This document shows, in pieces, positions 1 to 11,253 of a stretch of DNA of 64,000 bases. Location of the stretch: positions 2,978,447 through 3,042,446 of the forward strand of contig JALPQD010000053.1 of the NCBI GenBank assembly GCA_023101885.1, in the 5' to 3' direction. The notes beneath the pieces are model-generated. The model was not told where the DNA came from. It saw nothing but the letters and a program-made list of their open reading frames with translations, and searched no databases. How positions within the stretch are numbered: position 1 is the first letter of the stretch; every line of letters begins with the position of its first letter. This stretch comes from Typhlomys cinereus (Eukaryota > Chordata > Mammalia > Rodentia > Platacanthomyidae). Position numbers and translations under genes: made by a program.

Positions 1-156
1 GTGTGCATGTTCTGAAGTTTATGTGTATCACAGAACATTGTGCATGCCTGTGGAGGCCCAAGAATGACATAGGGAATCATCCTGGATTACTCTTTTACCA
101 ATAAGGTCCTTCTACTTTTGAGGCAAAAGTTTAACCCCTGAGCCATCTCTCCAGCT
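1..156 (-). repeat. B2-superfamily SINE, truncated by window edge
   Basis: The plus strand ends with the reverse complement of a tRNA-derived SINE head (…gagccatctctccagc), preceded by SINE body. It is the same family as the well-delimited copy at 19806-20122. Its 3' (CA-rich) end lies outside the window. Family assignment rests on similarity to the other copies here. Confidence 0.75.
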
Positions 157-404
157 GACATTTTCATACATTTATGAAACCTTCCATTGACTCTTCTGTT
201 CTCGCCCATTTTTTTCCTTCTTTCATCCGCCCTATCTCTCATCTAGTCTTTCTTCCTTATTCAAGTCCTTTTTTGTGTGTGCATTGGGTTCAGTCAGGAC
301 CGCCTGTATGACTCTGGGGTTGTAAAAGGAGCTGAGCTGGCTGTGGTGGTGCATACCTGTTGTGCAGATATTTCCTTAGAGCTGAAATATAAGGCTCAGG
401 CTCT
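157..404. other. Unclassified intergenic sequence
   Basis: A T-rich and C-rich stretch without a convincing open reading frame or a repeat I can name. A short SINE-like piece (a 'gctggtggtgcatacctgt' type phrase near 340-360) may be a B1 remnant. Confidence 0.4.
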
Positions 405-1010
405 TTTATCTTTTATTAAGAATTTTCCTTTTATACCAACACAATGAGTGATTGTTCCTTCCCCTTTCCTCTCCTCTCCCGACCTTTCTTCCCTTTCACC
501 AATCCATCCCTCTCCTTCCTACCCTCCTGCCTGGTTCAGATTATCTGTACTAGTAGGGGAACCAGGCCTTTGTATGATCCTCCAGTGGTTAAACCTTCAG
601 GTGGGAACGCTTTCCTTCACTTGTCTAGCACCTGCCCCTATGGCTCCGACTGCCTGTAGTTATTTTTCCTCAAATCCTGGCTGACCCATGAGAGAATAGT
701 GATATGTCAGCCACTGTGTAGATTCAGTGAGGGTAGATCTCACTGGAGCTAGCTCCTGGATGCAGCAGCCCTCTCCTGACTGGAGTGACCTGATTGGCAT
801 GGACCTCCCCTCCCCACCTTTAGGCTCTTACATTTTACCTGCCCCCTCCTTCACAAGATTTCCTTAGTCTTAGGATGGGAAGAGATTGGATGACCTGGTT
901 CTGGCTGAGCATTTCAGGGTTGCTGATACTCAGCACGCTGGTTGTTCTGTGATTCACTTCTCTTCCATCGCAATGGGCTGCATTGTGTTTGAGTGCTGAG
1001 ATCTTTTCTT
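405..1010 (-). mobile_element. L1 LINE 3' UTR fragment
   Basis: A T-rich run at about 405-436 looks like a poly-A tail in antisense. It is followed by a pyrimidine-rich tract (460-540), the antisense of the G-rich tract near rodent L1 3' ends. The stretch around 845-900 closely resembles 14360-14430 inside the well-defined L1 at 13905-16388. This is a 5'-truncated 3' UTR with no coding part. Confidence 0.6.
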
Positions 1011-3063
1011 ATCCGAGGATATAATGAGAGTTATTTAGATGGTGGCTTACTCCCAGGTGTTTATGGTTAATACTAATACATCTGATCCTGTCTAGTGTTT
1101 ATTTTCTCCCCTTCTGCTGTTGTTTAGACAGATTTACGTTTCTGGGCATGTGTTCCCTGGCATTGGGGGGAGGGGGGATTAGAAGCTAGTTAACAGATAT
1201 TGGTTACCTGAAGGCCAACCCCAATTCTCACTTCCCTTTAAAACGTTTTTTGTAAATTGTGATTGGTTTAGCTATTTCCCAGTGTATGAAAATTGACAAT
1301 TGCTACATTGATGACTGTAAAGAACTAAAAAAGAAAAGAGCTGGTGCTGGAATTCCAGGAAGAATTCCAGGAAAATATTCGCTAATTTCCACAAAAATAT
1401 GAATATTCCTCTTTTGTTTTTAAATTTAGGAGAAAGGGAAGGAGAGAGCGAGCGAGAGAGAGAGAGAGAGAGCAAGCTCTAGCAAGTAGGCACTTGAGTG
1501 ATCACAGAAACCCTATTACTCTTTCATAGCCTGTCTCTTAACTCTATTATCTTGACACCCAAGGGTTGAAAAGCTTCTGATTTTATCTCCTGTTTCTCCC
1601 ATTCTAGGCTAATATTAAAAGTCTTCCTTACTACTCAATTAATGCTGTTTTGTTATTCATTCCAAAATTCTGAGAGGGAGAAAAGGGATTCAGTCTGGAG
1701 CAAAGTCAACAGGATTGGATGATGGTTCAAGGTGGGCTATTAGGGAAAAAGAGTGAAAGATGACATCATTGTTTCTGATCTGAAATAGAAATATATGACT
1801 GTTAGGAACTGTTATGAGAAACACTTATTGGAGTGGTTTGGTTGTAGGAGAGTGGGTGTTGTGGGGTGGGGACTCAGTAGTTCATTTTTGTATACTTTGA
1901 GGTGAATACTGGGCTTACAAATGTATATGTTGATTAAACCATTTGAAAGCGTGTCTATGCATGAGATTGGAAACTATTTTGGGGTCAGAGAGAGGAAAAT
2001 GAGAGGGTGGAAAAGTGTTAACCAAAACAAATGGTATAAAAAGACATACAGAAACCTACTGTCTTGTAAATAAGTTTAAAAATATAATGTATAACAAAAA
2101 AATAAAAAAATAAAAAAATAAAAATATAATGTATAATTTAAAAAGTCTGAATGGCATGGCTGGAGAAAGCTTCTCTTGGTTATTAATCACAAACCCCAAT
2201 GTCAGGAGTATGATATTCCCTTATGAATTGTTGGTCAGGGAGACTCCAGAGGCTACCAAGACAATATAGGCTCTTGTTATTCCTCTTGATTGCACACCAG
2301 AACTAGAAGATGAGGCCCTATTGCTGAAGACTCCACATGCCTTGGTTACATAAGACATCTAACTGGAACTGCGGAAATGTCCTCCTTGCTGGTTTGCTTT
2401 TACAGTCCCAGAAAGTGCTGTACAGCCTTCTAGGATAGGAAGTGAAACAAAAGTCTTAACCAGCTTGAACCCTGCAAACCATGAGACCAACTTGCCAGGC
2501 AAGGTGTGCCTACTTGTACAGTAAGTGGCACTATTTTTATAGAGCCAATCAACCACTCTCTGTTGGATTCCAGGTTGGCTGCACGGGAGGGAATCCATGT
2601 TGGCAAACCAGGTCAGTAACCCATGGTGAGGGAAATCATAGGTTTGAGGAGGGAACTGAATACTGCTGTTGTCTAGCTAAATTGACAGTGTCAAATTGTC
2701 CCGGAATATTTGTATTATACTCACAGACAAGTGCTCCTGTCAGCCTTCATTGGAAAAGCCTCTTTCCAGTGAAATGGTGGTGAATACAAGGCTCATGGCT
2801 GATCAAAGTGCTGGGAACAAGCGATAGATTAGTGCTCCCCCTAAGTAGGACAGTTACACCATTCTCTCTAAGGCTCAAGGGAGCATTAGAGGAGAGGGAG
2901 CAAAAAGAATGTGAGAGTTAGAAGACAGGGAGAAGGGCGGGGAAATGCCATTTTCTGGGTAAGACACAGAGCCATTGCAAACATGAACTCACAGTAACTG
3001 CTAATGCCTGCATTGGTTTTGCACAAGAACGAGTCCATTGGATGTTGTCTTGATCACTCTGCA
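1011..3063. other. Gene-free stretch, unclassified, with simple repeats
   Basis: No convincing gene. It contains a GA-repeat (about 1449-1472) and an A-rich 'aaaaaat' repeat (about 2095-2125). The short open frames across 2360-3180 show no recognisable protein family and overlap on opposite strands, so they look like chance openings. Old unrecognised repeats are likely. Confidence 0.45.
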
Positions 3064-3464
3064 TGTTGCTGATAGATTCATGACAAAACGGCTTTATGGG
3101 GACAAGGGTCTTTATTTGGCTTACTGTTGTCCAGCCATGATTCTTGGTAGGAGTGTTCATACCAACGCCAGAGGGCATAGGGAACAGGCCACACCATCTA
3201 CAGGACTACCAAGAGAGGGATAAACTCCATTTGTGAGACAGCATGTCTGGCCAAGTATATCCAAAGAATTCCAACTTTCTTAACCAGCTCCCTCCATCTT
3301 ATCCTCCTGCCTAGGGACGAGTCCCACCCGTCATAGCTGAGCTTTTCTTGTCAATTAGACATTCTCTTACAGGCCTGCTCTGAGCTTAACTCAGCTGATT
3401 CTTCACAACTGTGCCCAGAGCTTGAGCCTTCACTTGTCAAGCTGACACCTGTCTGACCTATACA
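3064..3464 (-). mobile_element. Solo MaLR-type LTR
   Basis: Begins TGTTGC and ends TACA on the plus strand. It aligns throughout with the LTRs at 16954-17386 and 45388-45836, and in reverse orientation with 38155-38591. Shared landmarks include the 'ggaacaaggg…tttatt' start, a 'ctccctccat…ttatcc' middle and a 'tcaagctgacac' end. Sense is taken as minus because the antisense poly-A signal lies near the left end. I could not find a matching 5-bp target duplication, so the edges are approximate. Confidence 0.7.
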
Positions 3465-3639
3465 GATGAGGAGGAGCTAAGGGGGCCCTAACTCTCTCTG
3501 CTAAACTGTGCTGCCAAGGGATTCGAGGAAAGAAGAAGTCATTGTACTCAGCTGTGTACCCACTGGTGACCCCCCCCATGACCCTCATTAAGCTAAAGTG
3601 AAAATCAGAAGTTTTGAATCTGAACCAAGGATTGGTAAG

Positions 3640-3735
3640 AAGGACAGATGTTTCCCAGACTCTGCCTTCCGTGGCTGGAAGTTCAGGCTGCTGTATTTCC
3701 ACTCTGTGTTTTTATGTGGGATCTGTCATGGTCAC
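3640..3735 (-). repeat. B2-superfamily SINE internal fragment
   Basis: A short stretch ('cccagactctgccttcc…tggaag' and 'tatgtgggatctg') matches the antisense body of the B2-like SINEs elsewhere in the window. The tRNA head and the tail are missing. Confidence 0.45.
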
Positions 3736-3849
3736 TTTCATTACAACACTTCTGGAGGCTTCATCAGTCGAGTCCTTCTTCCTGTGTCAGGGGTTTACAG
3801 CACCATGATGTGATGCTTTATCTAGACAATGGATGCAACAATTATTAAG

Positions 3850-4547
3850 GTATTAATGCATACACTACTCTCTGCCATCCCCAAACTAAAGACTGAGGAA
3901 TCTGTGAAATAAAACTTTTCATAGAGGCATTACAGATACTAGCCAGGAGAAAGTACCTGTTCCCGGGACAAGTTTCCACAACTTCCAGCAGCAGGGATAG
4001 GTCGCAGTTGGGAAATGGTCATTTTCAGGGATAAGTACATTTTTATTAACTTTGGAGAAAGAACCTTGTCTTTAAGATGGCTATAGTTAAGAGGGTTAGG
4101 ATAATGGCAAGCAAGCAATATCTTGTAGATATTGAGGGACCATATTTGGATTTCAAACCTGACCCTTTACCTTTGATGTATTTTACATAAGTGATTTTCT
4201 CTCGGGTAGTCTCTTTCTTCACAAACCAGGAGAGTGTAGGGAATATTGGAAAACTTTCCCATCTGAAGCATGCTTTTAAATCTCCTTCCCTACAAGGGAT
4301 GGCCCTGTCAGCTCCGTTCACACCTTCCCTTAATAAAGCACTGCAGAGGCACAGAGGAGACAGGCAACTCTTTGCTTAGAGACATAGAATATATTTTGGG
4401 TGGTGCTCTGCCCCTCACCCGCTTGTTAAAGGAAATGGCAACAATAGCGCTCTCAAAGCGGTGCAGAGGTTGGGGAGCCTAGAGACTGCCATCACCTGGC
4501 GCATTCATCCATCAGCAGTGCCATGTTTCTGAGGTGAGCTTCGGGAG
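3850..4547 (-). other. Presumed 3' UTR and downstream flank of the SPATA31-type gene
   Basis: This lies just 3' of the minus-strand stop codon at 4548. A possible poly-A signal (AATAAA on the minus strand) sits at 4042-4047, which would give a 3' UTR of roughly 500 bases. No repeat is obvious between 4100 and 4547. That this is transcribed is inferred from position only. Confidence 0.35.
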
Positions 4548-7500
4548 CTACGGTGGGTTTCTCACTTGGGTGGCATGAGCCAACCGAGGACAGTGGCGCG
4601 GGCAGTGGCGCGGAAGGCTTGGGACTGAGGCAGAGCCGTGCTGGCGAGAGCGGAGCCCCAGCGTACTGTCTGGGGACCGGTGACCAGATAAGGGGGGGCC
4701 CGCTGGCTTCTCAGAGGGCACAGACTGGGTCTTGAGCGCTCTTCTGCTCTCGCTCTTAGTTTTCTCCGTAGAGCTTTTGGCTGGAGCCAGGCTCTTTTCA
4801 ACATTTTCTTTTCTGGTTTTGGTCGCTTTTTCAGTTACAGAGATCATGGACTCCCCGTGTATTTTGCCTTTCGCCTTAGGGCTAATCGAGTGCAGAAACG
4901 ATTTCATCTTGTTTCTCAAGCTAGATTCTGGAGGGCTGGGACTTTTGTGAGGAGTGGCCGACGTCACTGGCCTCTGTAAAACCGGATCTTGCGAAGTTTG
5001 GGCCTGTAAAGGCTTACCTTGAGCTGGTACGCCCAGGGAAGCCCGAGGGACTGCAGGCTGGGCATTCTCAGGAATTTTCGCAGCTTTGAGGATGACCTTT
5101 GGCTTTGTTGGACTGTCTTGCATGTCACGTTCATGTGCTTCCCCCCCAGGGACTCCTGGGGGTGGTGGCTCTGGGAACTCGAGGTGAGGGGGATGCTGGG
5201 GACTATGTGGGTGGGCATCCAGATGAAGGGTATGCCTCTGTTGCCAGGAGCCCTGGGGTGTCCTGTTCAGAAGCATCCCTTCTGGCTTCTGACTTGCAGC
5301 AGGGTATCTTTTTTCACTGGCGGAGGAGAGCCCAAGTCCTGCATCTCCTTCTCCGAGGTCCCCTGCTGCCTTGGGTTTCTCTGGTTCCTCTCTCTTTTCT
5401 GTCAGTGTGGGGACCAAGGCTGAAGATGTGCTCTTGCCTAGGCTTTGGGGTTCAGGGCCCAAGAATTCCTCTAGTATGCCATCATTCCCACCAGTCTCCA
5501 CCTGAATACAAAGCACTTGGGCCTGGGTCAAATCCCTACTGATTGGTGAGCTCTTGGAGATCCACTGGGCAGAATCATGGACTACTGCGTTGGAACCAGG
5601 CTTTTGGTTGTGGTACACGGTCTTCAACTCAGTGGCCAGCTGCTTTTTAAGGTGGACCCATTTTACATCTAACGCAGGAGGAGATTCTGGCGTGATGGGC
5701 TGTTTCTGGGGCACTGTACTCTCAACAGATTCTTGTTTGAAATTATTGTTTTGACTTGCTGCATTGGGATCCTTGCACCCCCTTGCCAGTGCAGGAATTC
5801 CAAGTTGTATTGCTAGGACCTTTTTTTTCAGATGGAAATTCAGTTTGCTCAAGATTTGTGTGTTGAATGAGTAGGGACCAGCAGGACTGGTCTGGCTGTC
5901 TGGAAGCACCTGCTCTGTCATTCCTTCCTCCTGTCCTTCCATCTGGGACTCTTCTGCAGTGTCTGCAGAAGCCTTGCTGTCCTCCTGAATGCCTGGCTCA
6001 AGTATTTCACATGCTTGTTCCAGTGGGATCTTCTGACCCAGAGGTTCCTGTGGAACTTTGGTTGTGACTCCAGACTGGCTGGCAGTTGCCGGGGATGTGG
6101 CCCTGGAGAGAGTCACGCAGTGAATAACAGGCAGGCCCGACAAGAAGGCCAGATATTTGTGCCGTAAAGTTGTTTCCAGTTTCTTAATAGTTTCTTCAGA
6201 CAGTGCATGGGGCCGCTCACAGTGTTCAATAACAGCACCTGGGAAGGCCTGTTGTTCCTGGTTGAGGGTCACTGGTGTAGGGGACGGAACTTCCTGATGT
6301 AGGTCAGGGTCACTTGCAGCCTGCAGCTCCAGAGGCTGGTCTTGAATGTAGGACAGGGAAGCCACTGTCAAGGCCGCAGGAATTCTACATTCCCAGGAGC
6401 TACAGACATGGGCAGGGACCTTGCCCTGGTGAATTTGTTCACATTTGGAGTCGATATGGCTCTGCAATATTGCCTTGGCCTGGGCAAACAAGTGTGGCAT
6501 GGGTACTTTGGATACCATGGGTGAGAACAGGTCACCAGCCCTATCAGCTTCTAGGTGCGCAGACTGCAGGATCCTTACATTGAGTAGGCTTCTGCTACCC
6601 CAGGAAAGGGGCTGCTCTTCAGTGGAGGAAAGGAACAACTGAATGGACTGCTGGATTTTCTCCGGCAGGCCCCAGCGCAGATGAATAAGCTGCTTCTGAA
6701 GGTGGAATTCCAGCAGCCTGCGGGCATGCTCTGGAAAGAAGAGCTGTTTGTTGAGAAGTGAGAATGGCTTCCTTAGCCAGGAGTTTGTCATGCTCTTGGG
6801 AGGCTGGGCTTTGTCACAAGGCTCATATTGCATATGGCTTTGGTCATACTGAGTTCTCAGGATGACAGCTGGCAGACTCCACTGAAACTGGAGCTGCCTT
6901 TGGAGAAGGTGGCGTTCCAATGCTTCGCACTCAGCCAGAGTCAGAAATGGGACACTGATTTGAGTTCCTTGATGCTCATGCAAAGATTCACCATATAGAG
7001 AAATTGGAGAAGAAGGTGGGGCCAATGTAGCTGGAGTTTCAGGCAGTGAGGGGAGGAGCGAAAACTCCTTCAAGAGATGAGGCTCCTTCAAAGTGGTCTT
7101 GGACACATTCTTATTGTTGGGGAGACCTTGAGAACCAAACAAAGTGGTAACCAGGGACTCACTGTGCAGAGAAGGGAGGCCACAGAACAGCTGGTTGTAT
7201 TTCTTCTGAAGGTTCCCTGAGTTCTCTGAGCCATTAGCCGGCCCCTCAGGCAGTGGATAGAAGCCATTTAGAGGTTCAGCTTCTTGAGAAGTCAGGGCTA
7301 GTGTTTTATAGTTTTGGATTTGATGCCAGTGGTCTCCTTGTTCCAGTTGTATAACAGACCATTCAGAAACCCAGCAGGTTCTGGTGGGCTGGCCAGCCAA
7401 ACATGAACTCCTGGCCTCATGGGAAATAGTCGTAATTTCGTTAATAGTGACCTCTGAAGCGCTTTTCAGGATAGAGGAAAATTGTTGGTTTCTTCTAGAT

Positions 7501-8411
7501 CGGCATAATAATGTTGGGTCAGGCATAAGCTGTCTCAGTGACTGCTCCACACGTCTGGGGAGACCCCACTTCTGGAAATGCATCCATTTTTTAACATGTA
7601 CTTCAAGATGCCTAAGGGCTTGTGGACTGAGTAATGGCAGATGGGAAGGGAGGTCTGAATCCACCTGCAAGGCCATAGTATGTGTCAAGTCAGTGATCTC
7701 TGGCCTCAGGGATAGGAGAGATTCAGAGGACTTCAAGTGATGGTAGTCTTGGTTTTCCTGAGCTAAGTTTGGGTTGCTCTGCATTGTCTCTTCCTCATTC
7801 ACTAAAATCACAGGCTCCATGAGCCTTGAAGAAGACATCGTCTCTGAGACCAGGGGCAAGTCTTCTAGTTGTAGTCCCTGCTCTAGCTTGAGGGGGTCAT
7901 TGCAGTATTCTTGCATGCTGACGGCATTGGTCATTTGTGCTAACTGTTCTGTCAGTTGTGTTTGTGTTGTGGTTACAGATTTCAGTGAATGTTCTCTGGA
8001 GTGCCTGGAATGAAGTTCCACATTCTGCTCCAAAGACTCACTTGACAGGGACATTATCTCTAGACAGGAAGAACCCTGTGGTAGGCCTGGTAAACTGGGG
8101 ATCATCTGATTGCTCCTATTCTCTACCAATTGGTGGATCTCCAGAGCGGCAATATTGCAGATTTGGCAGCAGGCATCTGTACACAGGAGCTGCCGTATGC
8201 TTCCCTCCTTGGGGAGCCAACTTTGGCTAGGAAGAGAAAAAAGGCAACTGTTTAATTGTGGAGCAACATTTAAAGAGTGTGTCTGGGGATTGCTGTCCTC
8301 TGTCCCTAGCCCTGCAAATCCCAGGCCTGAACTATGGACAATGAGGTCCTTGTTGGAACTCTCCATTTTAAGAAGTATGGAAGCCCCCGATGTTGTTCCC
8401 GGTAACATTTT
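4548..8411 (-). CDS. SPATA31-like: SPATA31-family protein, large terminal coding exon
   Basis: One uninterrupted minus-strand frame of 1286 codons from the first ATG (8406-8408) to TAG (4548-4550). Four to five copies of the characteristic SPATA31 unit are seen, a leucine/basic helix followed by a 'WGLP'-like tetrapeptide: about residues 257-296 (…KWMHFQKWGLP), 486-516 (…QFQWSLP), 556-592 (…LIHLRWGLP), 737-770 (…KYLAFLSGLP) and 846-878 (…VLAIQLGIP). The rest is low-complexity, Ser/Pro/Gln-rich sequence with a basic C-terminal segment (…KMKSFLHSISPKAKGK). In this family, short N-terminal exons encode a transmembrane segment and one huge last exon encodes most of the protein; expression is testis-specific with roles in spermatid maturation. 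Here a splice acceptor sits three bases before the first ATG, so the true start is probably in upstream exons to the right that I could not identify, and the coding sequence probably enters at 8411. Full opening over 3.86 kb argues for a functional gene. Which family member (A, D, E or F/FAM205-like) cannot be settled by eye. Confidence 0.85.
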   Translation of the reverse strand, partial: KMLPGTTSGASILLKMESSNKDLIVHSSGLGFAGLGTEDSNPQTHSLNVAPQLNSCLFSLPSQSWLPKEGSIRQLLCTDACCQICNIAALEIHQLVENRSNQMIPSLPGLPQGSSCLEIMSLSSESLEQNVELHSRHSREHSLKSVTTTQTQLTEQLAQMTNAVSMQEYCNDPLKLEQGLQLEDLPLVSETMSSSRLMEPVILVNEEETMQSNPNLAQENQDYHHLKSSESLLSLRPEITDLTHTMALQVDSDLPSHLPLLSPQALRHLEVHVKKWMHFQKWGLPRRVEQSLRQLMPDPTLLCRSRRNQQFSSILKSASEVTINEITTISHEARSSCLAGQPTRTCWVSEWSVIQLEQGDHWHQIQNYKTLALTSQEAEPLNGFYPLPEGPANGSENSGNLQKKYNQLFCGLPSLHSESLVTTLFGSQGLPNNKNVSKTTLKEPHLLKEFSLLPSLPETPATLAPPSSPISLYGESLHEHQGTQISVPFLTLAECEALERHLLQRQLQFQWSLPAVILRTQYDQSHMQYEPCDKAQPPKSMTNSWLRKPFSLLNKQLFFPEHARRLLEFHLQKQLIHLRWGLPEKIQQSIQLFLSSTEEQPLSWGSRSLLNVRILQSAHLEADRAGDLFSPMVSKVPMPHLFAQAKAILQSHIDSKCEQIHQGKVPAHVCSSWECRIPAALTVASLSYIQDQPLELQAASDPDLHQEVPSPTPVTLNQEQQAFPGAVIEHCERPHALSEETIKKLETTLRHKYLAFLSGLPVIHCVTLSRATSPATASQSGVTTKVPQEPLGQKIPLEQACEILEPGIQEDSKASADTAEESQMEGQEEGMTEQVLPDSQTSPAGPYSFNTQILSKLNFHLKKKVLAIQLGIPALARGCKDPNAASQNNNFKQESVESTVPQKQPITPESPPALDVKWVHLKKQLATELKTVYHNQKPGSNAVVHDSAQWISKSSPISRDLTQAQVLCIQVETGGNDGILEEFLGPEPQSLGKSTSSALVPTLTEKREEPEKPKAAGDLGEGDAGLGLSSASEKRYPAASQKPEGMLLNRTPQGSWQQRHTLHLDAHPHSPQHPPHLEFPEPPPPGVPGGEAHERDMQDSPTKPKVILKAAKIPENAQPAVPRASLGVPAQGKPLQAQTSQDPVLQRPVTSATPHKSPSPPESSLRNKMKSFLHSISPKAKGKIHGESMISVTEKATKTRKENVEKSLAPAKSSTEKTKSESRRALKTQSVPSEKPAGPPLSGHRSPDSTLGLRSRQHGSASVPSLPRHCPRHCPRLAHATQVRNPP

Positions 8412-8440
8412 CTAGACAATTGAAAGAAAAGATAAAATGA
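8412..8440 (-). promoter_or_regulatory. Splice acceptor with polypyrimidine tract
   Basis: Read on the minus strand, a T/C-rich run (…cttttctttcaattgtctag) ends in AG at 8413-8412, directly before the large SPATA31-type exon. This fits the known gene structure, in which the giant exon is the last one. Upstream exons are not recognised in the following several kb. Confidence 0.6.
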
Positions 8441-8790
8441 TAGTCTGAGGTTGTCTCAGGAACTGGCTTCCCTGAAGACTGTCAGAAGAGGTAATGTCAG
8501 TAGAGCCCAGCTAGGCCCAGGGCTCTGGCCTTGAAAGGATATGATCAGTAAGAAGATATGACAGTGATGACTTTTTGTGCCAAATTCATTCTTTTGATCA
8601 ATTTGTCTCATGTCTGAGTGCAATTACACTCATGTCTTTTACAAGTCATATACTCATAATTCTGTAATGTAGAACTATTATGACTATAACATGCAGAATA
8701 ATTGGTTGTCTCTATTCTTCTGAGACATGTGAACTACCTCTACCCTGGCAACTTTCTCAGTGAATGAACCTGCATCAATAGTGATCTCTC
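8441..8790. other. Probable intron of the SPATA31-type gene, unclassified
   Basis: No open frame with family similarity and no named repeat. Intron status follows from the splice acceptor at 8412. Confidence 0.35.
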
Positions 8791-8792
8791 CA

Positions 8793-8834
<42 letters not shown>

Positions 8835-9056
8835 CGACTGTGTATATCAGAGTGCACTATATGTTTCTATAGAGGCCAAGGGTACTTTTGGGAATAATCC
8901 TAGATTGCTCTGCCTCCTTTTTGCTTTTCTGTGGGGTTTCCCAGGTTCTGCCTTCCAGGACTGGAAGTGTAGGTCACTGGCTACATATCGGGGATCCAAA
9001 CTCAGGTTCTCTGCTTGTGATACAGAGGCTTACTCCCTGAGCCATCTCTCCAACCG
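8790..9056 (-). repeat. B2-superfamily SINE with TG microsatellite tail
   Basis: A (TG)n run at about 8795-8831 is the antisense CA tail. It is followed by body sequence and ends in 'gagccatctctccaaccg', the antisense tRNA-like head. It is near full length for this family. Confidence 0.75.
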
Positions 9057-9480
9057 CTTTTCTGTTATCTATTTCCTCATCTGTGCTCAGATCATGTCAA
9101 GAAAATTGTCACAGATACCAGACTGGGAATTTGGAGCTTGCAAAGAGGAGGCGTTCACCTTTTCATGATAGAGAGCAGCTTCCACGGTTTTTCAGCTTCT
9201 TCTTGGGAAATTCTTCTATCTGAGGAACGAGGATACAATGTTATGTGGCGTAGGAATATTTCAGGGGGTGTCCTATAGAAAACTGAATAGTAAAGTTTTT
9301 GTCTCAGCAAGAGGGATCTGAAAACCCAGAGTGGGTGCTCTAAGGCATGTTTGTGTATAGCATCACCATTTATAGTGTGCTGTCCCTGCCTAGTTCCATG
9401 CAGTCCTACAACCATGTGAATGAGGATCATCAATGTTATCTGTTTTGTGGATGACTGCAGAAGATGAATTTTACAGGATC
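9057..9480. other. Unclassified intergenic sequence
   Basis: No gene or repeat that I can name. Confidence 0.4.
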
Positions 9481-9975
9481 ATAAAATTAGTTCTACTAGT
9501 TAGCATTTCTTTTTGTCGATAGAAGTGGCTTAAAGGAGAAGACACTTGTTTTGGCCCACAATTCTGGTCCATTATGGTGTAGAAGGCTTGGTGAACAGAA
9601 CAGAGCACCCATCAGCAAAACTGTGAAAGAGAAACCCTGACTTATAAGGGAGACTCTAGGATGCTGGAGATGCCAGAAGTGTAGACAGTTTGTCAAGGAA
9701 TTCTGCAAGCTCTTACTAGAGTTAGTCCTAGAGAAAGCCTACATGTGTTGCAGAATTTAGTCCATCTTTTCTTTGGTTCTGGTCTAGAACGCTTTCCCTT
9801 TGATCCACCCATGGTGTAAAGGAACCATGTTGCAAGCTCTCACAGTCATGGGACAAGTCACAACCTTTATTCCTTCCCTGCTGTGATGGACTGATATTCC
9901 TTGAAACTGAGAGCCAAAATAAATCCTTCTTCCCATAGTGGCTTTTATATCTTGTCACAATGATGACAAGAGCAT
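9481..9975 (+). mobile_element. MaLR (ORR1-like) LTR fragments
   Basis: The right part ends with a typical ORR1-type 3' segment: 'gctgtgatggactga', then AATAAA at about 9917, then 'cttgtcacaatgatgacaag'. This is sense on the plus strand. The left part (9481-9700) resembles the opposite orientation of a related LTR ('ggcccacaattctgg'). Boundaries are approximate and two separate fragments are possible. Confidence 0.5.
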
Positions 9976-11180
9976 CTGGTAGCCATCTACCTTACAGCTA
10001 CAATTCTTTATTGTCAGGGGAATGAAGTAGAACATTTTAGAACATTCCCATGTTCTGATTTCCCACTCATAGAAATTCTTTGTGAAAACTGAAATGTATG
10101 AAACTGGAGCTTTCAGTGGTTAAAGCACCTAGTTCCTGGCACGAGTGTTCACAGGCACGATGGGAAACTTCCCCAGGATAAGTCAGAGGAAATGCTGGCA
10201 CTTTACCTCTTGATGCTGCATCTCTAGCCCTTTGTCTGACTTTTCGGTGACGCTTAAAGAGAAAAACATTAGCATATGAGGTGGGATTGTGAATGTTCAT
10301 TCCTGGAAAAACTATACCTGCAAGGCTGATCAACTGATAGAGCCTCTGTAACTTGGAGGGGTTTAAAATGTTACAAGTCCAGAGTCAAATCATCTTGGAC
10401 CATCTTTAATACTGTTAATAGCCATTTATTACCCACGTCTGTATGTACTCAAACATACTTGTGACTATTTAATAAATCATTTTTAACATACAACCAGACC
10501 CCTGGTTTCCACCAATCAAAAGGCTTAATTAAGAATGTCATCAGATAGCATCTAAGGCTTTTGATAGAATAGGGGAAATACATTTTCTGTAATCCATCTA
10601 CCTTCTGGTATTTATACTAATACATTTGGAAGGTGTTTTAATTTATGATTTTCTTTGTTCTGTGATTATAAAATCTCAACTTAACTCTAACCCTAACCGT
10701 TACCATAGTGGAACATGTGGAATTCTGGATAACTTGAATTTGTGTTCCTAAGCCATGGTCACTCATATTTGAACCTAGAATAAATTACCTCCTATACCCT
10801 TTGATATGACACAAATTGTTATTTCCCATCTACAGGCCTCAATTTTATTTTTCAGATTCAAAACAATAAAAACATCATATGTATTTCCTTTTTGATATAT
10901 CTACTTATATTTGATATACTCCTATATATTGTTTTTACATATACTTCATATTCTTTCACCAGACATTTCCCTTCTCTGCATCTTTTTGATTTGAGGTCTC
11001 TTATCTCCTCTCTCATATCCTCACTGTCATAAGTTCTGCATAGGCAGAAAAGCTGAACAAACAAGAAGCTATTTGTGACATCCCAAAGATTTCTACTTAC
11101 AAAGCCCACAACCAGACAAAGCCCCCCACTCCCAACCAGAAAAGTCCCTCATTTTGGAGATCTTCTGTGGTCCAGTGAGG
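9976..11180. other. AT-rich gene-free stretch
   Basis: No convincing gene or named repeat. A tiny telomere-like 'ctaaccctaac' occurs at about 10687, too short to mean much. Confidence 0.4.
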
Positions 11181-11182
11181 TA

Positions 11183-11205
11183 GTTCTTTTTCTTTCTCTC
11201 TTTCT

Positions 11206-11253
<48 letters not shown>

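Noticed and set aside
2359..3223. Several overlapping open frames of 60-100 codons on both strands
   Set aside because: Mutually overlapping and partly within an LTR, with no domain, so probably noise.
5019..5542. 134- and 147-codon plus-strand frames opposite the SPATA31-type exon
   Set aside because: Both lie antisense within the long real coding exon and have no family resemblance.
10685..10700. Telomere-like 'ctaaccctaac'
   Set aside because: Less than two full repeat units; too short to be an interstitial telomeric repeat.
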